Assembly: GCA_002412765.1 (NCBI GenBank)
Contig: DHVR01000061.1
Coordinates: 389,147-403,464 of the forward strand
Direction: 5' to 3'
DNA from: Leptolinea sp. UBA5203
GTDB lineage: Bacteria; Chloroflexota; Anaerolineae; Anaerolineales; Anaerolineaceae
Length of the DNA stretch: 14,318 nucleotides
In this document: positions 7,075 through 13,516 of the stretch, piece after piece
Position numbering within the stretch: position 1 is the first letter of the stretch
Layout: the number at the start of each line of letters is the position of its first letter
The notes under the pieces: generated by a model
The model's database searches: none
The model's input: only the letters and a program-made list of their open reading frames with translations
Told to the model about the DNA's origin: nothing
Made by a program: the position numbers and the translations under genes

Positions 7075-9420
7075 TCATTGTCCTACTAAGAAGGGATACC
7101 AGTATTGCAGAATGTCCATAGCTGGCTTTCCGAAGACAGACGCAGAATTATCTTGAACGCGTATGGACGGATTGACTTCCTGGGCGATAACACCAGCCAC
7201 CCAGTTTTGACGATTGAGTTCCTCAAGCACCGCTTGATAAAATGCTGCCTGCTTTTCAGGTGCGATTTCTGCCGACGCTGTGATGCCGATGATGACCGGT
7301 TTGGACGTGTTATCAAAAACTGGTTTAACCTTATCTGTAAAGATAGAGGTGATATCGCCAGCCATGTTGTCAGAATTGACCATGGCGGAATCCATGTCAG
7401 CATAGATCACTTTATCCACCAGGGAAATGAGGTCAGTAAGTTTTGAAATATCCGTGTCCGCATAGACAGTCCAATATATCTCGCCTGGATAAACGGCACG
7501 AATATCCTGAATCAGCTTTTTCCAACGGTCCAGAGCATCTCCGGGAACACCAGAGGGTGTAGCGTCCGGCAGAAGCCCCCCAGGTAAAGCAGGATCAATC
7601 GAACCATCATTGAGGACAAGAGCCTTTGCTTGATTCTGAGCTGCCTGAATGGCCGAATGGAGAATAAAGGTGTGGTAGCGATCAAACCAGCTTTGCCACC
7701 AGCCATCTGACCGATCTGCATTCATCCACCAACGATCCATGTCCATACCAGCGGTGTTGAATTTCGGGAAAATAGCCAAAGGAACACTAGTTTCCCGGAT
7801 CCAACCTGTCACTTGGGTGACATCGGCGAGCAGCATATCCTTGCCTGGAATGACTTCAAAAATAGGCGGCGTGTTGTGTGTTACGCTCCAGGTTGGTGTT
7901 ACCATGATTAAATTCGCTTTGCTTTGGTACATGGCACTTAGGGCATCAATATAATGTGCCTGATAATAAGGAGAATAGTTGCTGCTGAGAGCGAAACCTG
8001 AAATAAAGCCTGGTGTACGTCCAAGGATATCTACAGCTACAATGGGTGTGGCTGCAAGGGGTTGATAATTTGTCCAACTGGAAATGATGTCGGTTATGTC
8101 TTTTTGCTCTGTGGTTTGATTGATCAGCATTTGTTCGGCGGATTTGTCAGCCAATATGGCGGTTGATTTCTCACATTGCTCATTTCGACAATAGCGATAG
8201 GAGATATCCCCCAAAACTTGATGCGGACTGTATAAAACATAAATGTATTGATTCGCACCGATGGGCCACATTTCAAGGGGAGGAGTCCAAGCAAATGGAT
8301 TAAATTGGATGGATACGGTATCAGTGGCAGGAGTGCTTGCAGGTGTTGTCAGGCGAAAGACAAATGGCGGCGTATCGTTGATACTCCAGGAATCAATCAC
8401 ATCGTTAATGACAACATCACTGCTGGGTACAATTAATTGACGTAAGCGGAAATTTCCATCAGCGTAATGCTCTGCATTCCAAAAACCATCACCCAAGGTG
8501 TATTTGTAGCGCAAATCAAAACCAACCGGTAATTTTATGCTGTAACTGTAACTGCCATCTTCCCTGATGGTCATTAATGGCATGCGGCTTTCCACTGTAC
8601 TGAAACCGGCGGATAAATCCGCAAAAGTATTCCCAAACTGGAGCATATTGCCCGCAATTCGGATGGGCAGGCCGGGAGAGGCGTTAGTGGGGGTGTTGGT
8701 GATGAAAGTGACAGTCACTTCATTCGCTGGGCGAACTTTTATATTAGCCGGTGTTGTGGCACCTTCTGCTACCATGGCCCCTTGTTGATAGATGGAATAT
8801 TTTCCGTCCAACGCGTAGGTTAGCAGATTGTGGGTTCCGTTTGGCAGTCCTTCCAGCAAGTATTCCCCCTCAGAAGAGGTGAAGGTGGATAAGCCGCCGG
8901 CGCTGATCATCAAATTTGAGACAGGCTGATTGGTAGTTTCATCGAGAATCCGACCTTGAATCCGACCAGTAGGTTTGGATAGAGGAGCATCCGCCCAAGT
9001 GAAAATCACATCTTCGATAATTGCCGGGCCGTCAATTTTTGCCATGCGGTAACGTACAGCGGTACCCAGCGAAGTGTGCTCTCCAGTCGCTATCCCGCTG
9101 AGTTTGGAATAACGGTATTTGATGACTGAACCCACATTAATGGGCACGTGGACTTCGTATAAATAACCGTTGGATTGGCTCATTTGATATCGTTGGGGAT
9201 AAATCGCCAAACCAGTCACTTCATCCAGAATATCCAGGGTAACCGAAGCATCGGCGGGAGTAGATTCTGGAATCCAGGCCCTGAAAACAACTTCAGCCTG
9301 TTTGTAGGTGGAATTATTTCCAGTTGTGGAGGGCTGATCCTTCCCAGCGATACCGCAAGCAGATAAGCTTATTGCCAGAATAAGGCTGAAATTCAATAGG
9401 AATAGTGTTTTTTTTATCAT
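7075..9420 (-). CDS. Lipoprotein with repeated Ig/CBM-like beta domains and a TIM-barrel (glycosidase-like) C-terminus
   Basis: A 781-residue secreted lipoprotein. It has a charged start (MIKK), a hydrophobic core and an LSAC lipobox, so C22 should be lipidated. Three related beta-domains cover about 43-145, 236-350 and 351-455. Each has a YRY- or RYKY-type strand and ends in a D-[VI]-I-x-x-W motif (DVIFTW, DVIDSW, DIISSW), resembling starch-binding or early-set folds. Residues 152-230 resemble a carboxypeptidase-regulatory-like beta-sandwich. The C-terminal 320 residues look like a GH113-type or similar TIM barrel (WWQSWFDRYHTF, IQDIRAVYPGEIYW, FGKPAMDILQYWY). I cannot point to a certain catalytic Glu pair, so enzymatic activity is unproven. 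The start at ATG 9420 is set by the signal peptide; an upstream in-frame extension would overlap nusB. It is the last gene of the asp23-nusB transcript, 28 bp after nusB. Confidence 0.8.
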   Translation of the reverse strand: MIKKTLFLLNFSLILAISLSACGIAGKDQPSTTGNNSTYKQAEVVFRAWIPESTPADASVTLDILDEVTGLAIYPQRYQMSQSNGYLYEVHVPINVGSVIKYRYSKLSGIATGEHTSLGTAVRYRMAKIDGPAIIEDVIFTWADAPLSKPTGRIQGRILDETTNQPVSNLMISAGGLSTFTSSEGEYLLEGLPNGTHNLLTYALDGKYSIYQQGAMVAEGATTPANIKVRPANEVTVTFITNTPTNASPGLPIRIAGNMLQFGNTFADLSAGFSTVESRMPLMTIREDGSYSYSIKLPVGFDLRYKYTLGDGFWNAEHYADGNFRLRQLIVPSSDVVINDVIDSWSINDTPPFVFRLTTPASTPATDTVSIQFNPFAWTPPLEMWPIGANQYIYVLYSPHQVLGDISYRYCRNEQCEKSTAILADKSAEQMLINQTTEQKDITDIISSWTNYQPLAATPIVAVDILGRTPGFISGFALSSNYSPYYQAHYIDALSAMYQSKANLIMVTPTWSVTHNTPPIFEVIPGKDMLLADVTQVTGWIRETSVPLAIFPKFNTAGMDMDRWWMNADRSDGWWQSWFDRYHTFILHSAIQAAQNQAKALVLNDGSIDPALPGGLLPDATPSGVPGDALDRWKKLIQDIRAVYPGEIYWTVYADTDISKLTDLISLVDKVIYADMDSAMVNSDNMAGDITSIFTDKVKPVFDNTSKPVIIGITASAEIAPEKQAAFYQAVLEELNRQNWVAGVIAQEVNPSIRVQDNSASVFGKPAMDILQYWYPFLVGQ

Positions 9421-9448
9421 GGCTGTCGTCTTCAATCCCCAAGCAAGT

Positions 9449-9886
9449 TTATTCTGCGATCTTACCAAACAATTTTTGAATTTCGTCCTGCCGATTAGCC
9501 AGACCACCTAATACCCCATTTACAAACCGAGCAGAACTATCTGAGCCATACAATTTAGCAAGTTCAATGGCTTCATTAATGGCTACTTTGAGGGGTGTTT
9601 GTGTGTCAAAAGCAAATTCCCATAATGCAATCCGCAGAATGTTTAGATCAATAATAGCTACTTGATTTAAGGGCCATTCAGGTGCATGTTGGGAAATGAA
9701 ATTGTCAAGATCAGATTTGTGAGGAATGATCCCCAAAACTAGTTTTCTGGCAAAAGCTTCCACTTGCTCATCCAAACTGGTCTGAGATAATCTGAGCTCC
9801 AGTACTTCGACTGGATTGTGGTTTGCCATATCAATTTCGTATAACACCTGAAGGGCTATACCGCGTGCCTTTGTTCTTAGCTTCAT
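9449..9886 (-). CDS. nusB: Transcription antitermination protein NusB
   Basis: A 145-residue, all-helical protein of normal NusB length. The family marks are an N-terminal RTKARGIALQVLYEIDMA segment that would contact boxA RNA, W-x-L followed by IIDLNILRIALWEF in the middle, and the C-terminal INEAIELAKLYG and ARFVNGVLGG motifs. NusB binds NusE (S10) and boxA RNA to promote antitermination and proper rRNA synthesis. Its ATG lies five bases after the asp23 stop codon, so the two are probably translated together. The Shine-Dalgarno match is weak, consistent with coupling. Placement after an Asp23-family gene recalls the yqhY-nusB order of Bacillus. Confidence 0.95.
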   Translation of the reverse strand: MKLRTKARGIALQVLYEIDMANHNPVEVLELRLSQTSLDEQVEAFARKLVLGIIPHKSDLDNFISQHAPEWPLNQVAIIDLNILRIALWEFAFDTQTPLKVAINEAIELAKLYGSDSSARFVNGVLGGLANRQDEIQKLFGKIAE

Positions 9887-9891
9887 CAGTG

Positions 9892-10251
9892 TTATGCGTG
9901 GCTGGGCTGTGTAGAGAAATCGATATCCTCAACGTGGATATTAATTCTTCCCACTTCCATACCGACCATTTCAGAGATTGCACGGGAGACTTTTTGTTGG
10001 ATGGATCTGCCAACTTCACGGACATTGATGTCGTGGTTCAGGATTACAAAAATATCCGCATTGACAACATTATTTTCAACAGATATTTTAACGCCATCAT
10101 CAATCCCACGATTGAAAAAGCGATCAACGCTGGTAGGAATGTTGGCTAATGCTCGTACCCCAGGAACATTGAGTGTATTCAACCGTGTTATGGATACAAG
10201 TACTTCCGGTGCGATTGTGGTTTTACCAAGTGCTGAGGTTCTTTCACTCAT
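9892..10251 (-). CDS. Asp23/Gls24 family protein (YqhY/YloU-like)
   Basis: A 119-residue Asp23/Gls24 (DUF322) protein. It has the family pattern of a GKTTIAPEVLVSI opening, a VPGVRAL segment, GVKISVENNVVNADIFVIL in the middle and a MVGMEVGRINIHVEDI ending. Members are small cytosolic proteins linked to envelope stress or to lipid and fatty-acid balance; the molecular role is unclear. The start is ATG 10251, which has GGAG six bases upstream. An in-frame TTG at 10281 overlaps the probable -10 box and is rejected. It is the first gene of the operon that continues into nusB. Confidence 0.88.
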   Translation of the reverse strand: MSERTSALGKTTIAPEVLVSITRLNTLNVPGVRALANIPTSVDRFFNRGIDDGVKISVENNVVNADIFVILNHDINVREVGRSIQQKVSRAISEMVGMEVGRINIHVEDIDFSTQPSHA

Positions 10252-10282
10252 CTTAACTCCATTGAAAAAATTGAATATCAAT

Positions 10283-10313
10283 ATTATAACCTTAAAAACT
10301 GTTCCTTAACCAA
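10283..10313 (-). promoter_or_regulatory. Candidate promoter of the asp23-nusB-lipoprotein operon
   Basis: Reading the minus strand, a perfect TATAAT lies at 10288-10283, and TTGGTT at 10313-10308 is 19 nt upstream, a slightly long spacer. Transcription would start near 10276, about 25 nt before ATG 10251. The remaining spacer up to the larA stop (10314-10469) is AT-rich, with only a short 6-bp dyad (10349-10354 with 10362-10367) and no clear terminator. Confidence 0.5.
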
Positions 10314-10469
10314 TCGTTTTTAATAATGAAGGCCGAAAAACACCTTTGAAGCAAGGAATTTTTGCTTATCTAAAAGGATTTACCTGATAACGAATAATGT
10401 ACAAGATTTGTTCCAACTACAACACCTTGAGCAGTTGCTTAATAATTATAATAATTCAAACATGGCAAG

Positions 10470-11759
10470 TTATTGACTCCGGACACCGGAGCGGATAGTG
10501 GGGATGGTATTGATAGCATTCGGCAAAATTGCGATTTTTGAATCAGTTCCGATTTTGGAACTGATTGTATCAAAAACTTCCTGAAGATTGGCAGAACATT
10601 TTAAATGAAGTTTTTCTACCAGGGCAGGGGAGAGAGAGGTTATCATATAAAAATCCATCTTTTCTAAAAGGGTGGCCACTTGATAAGCTTTATGCGGGCC
10701 AATCCGGAAAGGTTGCGCTAAAAATTTTCCAAGGCCTTCTTGATAATCTCTAGTGCCATCCATCAGGTTCTCAAAAGAAGGGGAGCCGCTGCCTTCACGG
10801 CATTCGGCACATAGGATGACCGTACCGCCTTTTTTTACAATCTGTGCGGCATGCGTCATGGCTTTTTGGGATTGATAAAAATTGATGTCTTTTGGGTATC
10901 CGCCGGCTGATGCGATGACCAGGTCATATTCAGTGGCGACTTCGGTTTGATATACCAATCTGCAACGTTTCACGCCTTCCAACATCACTTCGCGCGGGGA
11001 CCCAAACAGCGAATTGACGATCTCTCGATTGGTGTTCAAAATCACATTCAGGGCAAGCGTAACGCCGATCCTGTCGCCAATTTCTTCCAGGTCCTGACGC
11101 ATGGGATTCTGTTCGTAACAGCCTATGGTGGCATAAGGGGAGGTGATCATGGTGTGATTGATGGTGATGGTTTCACGGCCCGCCATACCGACCGAGGCGC
11201 TTTTGTTCCCGCCGGAAAATCCCATAAAATGATGCGGCTCAATACTGCCTACAACGATCTTTATTTGAGCAGCGTAGTATTCGCTATTCACCCAAATGGG
11301 TGTGTTCCTGGAGGTGTGCCCGAGAAAGGTCAGATTTTCTGCATTATCACAATCATGACTGACAATCTCAAACTCTAGTGTAATCCAATCGGGGACCACT
11401 TTTAAAAATTCATCTTGTGGCATGGGCTCATGAGTCCCCGTAGCAATATAAAACTTTATTTGATTGGAAGATATCCCATTTTCATGGAGGTACTTAATCA
11501 AGGGGGGCAGGAGAATATCATGAGGTACAGGACGAGTTTTATCATTGATGGCAATTGCAACGCTTAAGTCAGCTTTGTTTCCCACTGAAGACCAATCAAA
11601 GCTTCCGTAGAAGTGACTGAAACTCTCGCTAATCAACTCAATCGGGGGTACTTCCGGAGCTTCGCTGGATGGGGGGGTTACAATGTCAATATGAAAACGA
11701 TTATCATCGATGGTCAAGCTCTGATAAGTATCGCCAAATTTTAACTTATAAGATTTCAT
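10470..11759 (-). CDS. larA: LarA-family nickel-pincer 2-hydroxyacid racemase (lactate racemase-like)
   Basis: A 429-residue member of the LarA (DUF2088) family, near the size of the Lactiplantibacillus plantarum enzyme. Key residues line up in order and spacing with that enzyme: D73 and R76 in NDKTRP, H110 in ATGTHEP, H176 in IEPHH, K186 in GFSGGNK (the lysine that tethers the nickel pincer nucleotide) and H202 in TINHT. It should interconvert a D/L 2-hydroxyacid pair in the cytoplasm. The substrate may be lactate, but LarA relatives act on malate and others, so it is left open. The cofactor makers LarB, LarC and LarE are not in this window. ATG 11759 is chosen for its upstream GGAAGA; an in-frame TTG at 11789 is unlikely. 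The gene's last codons contain a CTCCGG/CCGGAG hairpin (10477-10491) with no T-run. Confidence 0.85.
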   Translation of the reverse strand: MKSYKLKFGDTYQSLTIDDNRFHIDIVTPPSSEAPEVPPIELISESFSHFYGSFDWSSVGNKADLSVAIAINDKTRPVPHDILLPPLIKYLHENGISSNQIKFYIATGTHEPMPQDEFLKVVPDWITLEFEIVSHDCDNAENLTFLGHTSRNTPIWVNSEYYAAQIKIVVGSIEPHHFMGFSGGNKSASVGMAGRETITINHTMITSPYATIGCYEQNPMRQDLEEIGDRIGVTLALNVILNTNREIVNSLFGSPREVMLEGVKRCRLVYQTEVATEYDLVIASAGGYPKDINFYQSQKAMTHAAQIVKKGGTVILCAECREGSGSPSFENLMDGTRDYQEGLGKFLAQPFRIGPHKAYQVATLLEKMDFYMITSLSPALVEKLHLKCSANLQEVFDTISSKIGTDSKIAILPNAINTIPTIRSGVRSQ

Positions 11760-11775
11760 GTCATATTTCTTCCAT

Positions 11776-11801
11776 GGTATAAATTTCAATAATTGTATAC
11801 C
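11776..11801. promoter_or_regulatory. Imperfect inverted repeat upstream of larA, possible operator
   Basis: Arms at 11776-11786 and 11791-11801 match at 9 of 11 positions around a 4-nt spacer, with perfect GGTATA/TATACC ends. The dyad lies 17-42 bp before the larA start, where its promoter should be (a weak TATACC -10-like box on the minus strand falls inside it). Size and symmetry fit a dimeric repressor or Crp-type activator site; no regulator gene is adjacent. Confidence 0.35.
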
Positions 11802-11841
11802 AACGAATCAAAATAGGGGAGCTTTGGGGAAAATCGACCAC

Positions 11842-11870
11842 TTGACATCTATGGTTACGATAAGTATAAT
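11842..11870 (+). promoter_or_regulatory. Perfect-consensus sigma-70 promoter of the tyrosine recombinase
   Basis: TTGACA at 11842-11847 and TATAAT at 11865-11870 are separated by exactly 17 nt, the full consensus. Transcription would start near 11877, about 23 nt before ATG 11900, leaving room for the AGAGGAG ribosome site at 11885-11891. This is the strongest promoter in the window. Confidence 0.85.
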
Positions 11871-11881
11871 TAACATAACCA
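11852..11881. repeat. 12-6-12 inverted repeat with Xer/dif-like geometry
   Basis: TGGTTACGATAA (11852-11863) and TTAACATAACCA (11870-11881) are inverted copies matching at 10 of 12 positions, around the 6-nt spacer GTATAA. Inner ends reading ATAA and TTA resemble the inner ends of dif arms. The repeat lies directly over the -10 box and start site of the recombinase gene. It may be the recombinase's own binding or crossover site, or an operator. Confidence 0.5.
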
Positions 11882-11899
11882 AGAAGAGGAGTAAAAGGT

Positions 11900-12877
11900 A
11901 TGCCAACAATTTCTGATATGGTCCATCGATATCATGATACTGTCAATCACGCACGCAGTGCAAATACTGCAAGGACGTATGCGCACGGCATGGAGTCTTT
12001 TCTCACTATTCTAAAAGACAATGGCATCGATCCTGAACTTACATCGATAAAGGAATTATCCGAGGACCATGTAGCCCTTTTCATCACCAATTTGAAGCAG
12101 TTATCCCCGGCATCAGAAAGGCTCTATTTGGCAGCATTGACCGGGTTCTACGAGTTTCTGGCTGCTGAAAACAGTCAGAACATCAATCTGGCCAAGATTC
12201 GTCTGCTGATTCGGCAGCGCGCCAGGCGCCCTGGTATTCGCTTGCCACAATTTCCGAAGTACGCCATTGAAGATGTCCTGGTCAAAGCCGAAGAGTTACA
12301 CAAGAAACCTTCACAGGATGTGCAAGAACAATATAGAAATTACCGTGATCGGGCCTTTCTGCTCACCCTGGCGGACACAGGTTTACGCATTCATGAAGCC
12401 TGTGCCTTACGCCGCGGGGATATTGATTGGTCCACACGTCAGGCAGTAATTATTGGGAAAGGCGATTATCAAGCGGTGATTCGCTTTTCCAAGCGATCGA
12501 TACAAGCATTGAAAGCCTATCTGACGATCCGTGGACAAATGGATGGCGCTACAGGCAAAGCCATTTCCAGCTTGCCTGTCTTTGCCCGGCATGATAAAGG
12601 CGCAGGCAATAAAATCAAACCCTTATCAACCACCTCTGGACGTGCCATTGTAAATGAACGTGTCAAGGATTTCCTGGGCGCGGAGGCTGTAGGCACAATC
12701 ACCCCTCACTCGTTTCGACATTATTTTGTCACACGTATTCTGAATGATACCGGTAATCTGAAATTGGCTCAAACCTTTGCAAGACATAAAAACATTTCAG
12801 TAACGCAACGCTATGCGCACCTGGTGGATAATGAACTGGATTCAGAATATCAGCAGATTTTTGACCAGGAAGAATAA
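11900..12877 (+). CDS. Tyrosine recombinase of the XerC/XerD type
   Basis: A 325-residue site-specific recombinase. The N-terminal SAM-like core-binding domain covers about 1-105 and the catalytic domain about 120-325. All six active-site residues are present: R163 in TGLRIHEACAL, K187 in IGKGDYQ, H270 and R273 in TPHSFRH, H296 in ARHKN and nucleophile Y305 in QRYAHL. Such enzymes resolve chromosome dimers at dif or integrate mobile DNA. Length and layout suit a Xer protein slightly longer than usual (about 300). It is preceded by AGAGGAG eight bases upstream of the ATG and by a consensus promoter overlapped by an inverted repeat. No phage or plasmid genes surround it and panD follows 95 bp later, so a resident Xer-type role is at least as likely as a mobile-element integrase. 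Confidence 0.9.
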   Translation: MPTISDMVHRYHDTVNHARSANTARTYAHGMESFLTILKDNGIDPELTSIKELSEDHVALFITNLKQLSPASERLYLAALTGFYEFLAAENSQNINLAKIRLLIRQRARRPGIRLPQFPKYAIEDVLVKAEELHKKPSQDVQEQYRNYRDRAFLLTLADTGLRIHEACALRRGDIDWSTRQAVIIGKGDYQAVIRFSKRSIQALKAYLTIRGQMDGATGKAISSLPVFARHDKGAGNKIKPLSTTSGRAIVNERVKDFLGAEAVGTITPHSFRHYFVTRILNDTGNLKLAQTFARHKNISVTQRYAHLVDNELDSEYQQIFDQEE

Positions 12878-12906
12878 AGCGCAGACTACTTTAATTTGTA
12901 GATTCC

Positions 12907-12936
12907 CTGTCACATGCTGCGGCTGATGGTTATAAT
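12907..12936 (+). promoter_or_regulatory. Candidate sigma-70 promoter of panD
   Basis: CTGTCA at 12907-12912 (4/6 to consensus) and a perfect TATAAT at 12931-12936 are 18 nt apart. The transcript would start near 12943 and leave about 30 nt before the panD ATG, which is preceded by GGGA eight bases upstream. Confidence 0.5.
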
Positions 12937-12972
12937 GTATAGGTACAAATAAATTCTTATTGGGATTGCAAA

Positions 12973-13332
12973 ATGCAACGCGAAATGCTATTAGCGAAAA
13001 TACACCGGGCTACGGTAACGGACAGTGATTTGAACTACATTGGTTCCATCACCATTGATAAAGAATTCCTTGAATTAGTCGATATTCTAGAATGGGAGAA
13101 GGTTCAAGTTGTGGATATTGATAACGGCAACCGTTTGGAGACCTACGTTATAGCTGGTGAAGCTGGCAGTAAGACCATACAATTAAATGGCGCAGCCGCT
13201 CGTCTGGTTCACCGCGGGGATAAAGTGATTATCATGTCCTATGGATATCTTTCCAATGAGGAAGTTATCAATCATAAACCCAAAATCCTCCTGTTAGGAG
13301 AAAACAATTCAATTCTCAAATCCCCTGCCTGA
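12973..13332 (+). CDS. panD: Aspartate 1-decarboxylase (pyruvoyl enzyme PanD)
   Basis: A 119-residue proenzyme, slightly shorter than the usual 126-127. It decarboxylates L-aspartate to beta-alanine for pantothenate and coenzyme A synthesis in the cytoplasm. The self-cleavage site is at the canonical place: G24-S25 in YIGSITID, where S25 becomes the pyruvoyl group. K9, R54, T57 and Y58 (in NGNRLETYVIAG) occupy the same numbers as in the Escherichia coli enzyme, and NGAAARLVHRGDKVIIMSYG is the family's C-terminal block. The gene stands alone without panB or panC nearby. It appears to have its own promoter, and a strong terminator lies 116 bp past the stop codon. Confidence 0.95.
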   Translation: MQREMLLAKIHRATVTDSDLNYIGSITIDKEFLELVDILEWEKVQVVDIDNGNRLETYVIAGEAGSKTIQLNGAAARLVHRGDKVIIMSYGYLSNEEVINHKPKILLLGENNSILKSPA

Positions 13333-13448
13333 GGATTACTTCTGAAAAACCAATCTTTCTATATACATTCCAGATCATCTATTGTATACTAGGACTTGTC
13401 TATACATTACACTTTCATCTGCTTGATCTAAAACGCATAGAAACGATT

Positions 13449-13487
13449 CGAAATCATCTACACCATGGTTTCGGTTTTTTTATTTTT
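13449..13487 (+). terminator. Intrinsic terminator between panD and purB
   Basis: CGAAATCAT (13449-13457) pairs with ATGGTTTCG (13465-13473) to give a 9-bp stem with one G-U pair and a 7-nt loop. A T-rich tract follows immediately: T7 at 13475-13481, A, then T5. It ends only 29 nt before the purB ATG, so it could end panD transcripts or act as an attenuator in a purB leader. Confidence 0.8.
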
Positions 13488-13516
13488 ACAGACTAATTCC
13501 AACATTGAGGATCTGC

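Noticed and set aside
7105..7446. A 113-codon plus-strand frame opposite the lipoprotein C-terminus
   Set aside because: Cys/Arg/His-rich shadow translation of the barrel region, with no start signal; the opposite strand gives a coherent protein.
10477..10491. CTCCGG/CCGGAG hairpin at the end of larA as a terminator
   Set aside because: The stem is only 6 bp, lies within the coding sequence before the stop, and has no T-run after it on the minus strand.
10947..11378. A 143-codon plus-strand reading frame opposite larA
   Set aside because: The minus strand encodes conserved LarA catalytic motifs through the same interval; the plus-strand frame has no ribosome site and no recognisable family.
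11851..12932. 7-bp direct repeat ATGGTTA on both sides of the recombinase gene (11851-11857 and 12926-12932) as attachment-site ends
   Set aside because: Seven bases are too few to exclude chance, the second copy lacks the paired arm, and no mobile cargo lies between them except the recombinase.
13362..13408. Direct repeat TATACATT (13362-13369 and 13401-13408) as a regulator site array
   Set aside because: Eight AT-rich bases repeated once in an AT-rich spacer is not significant without conservation data.
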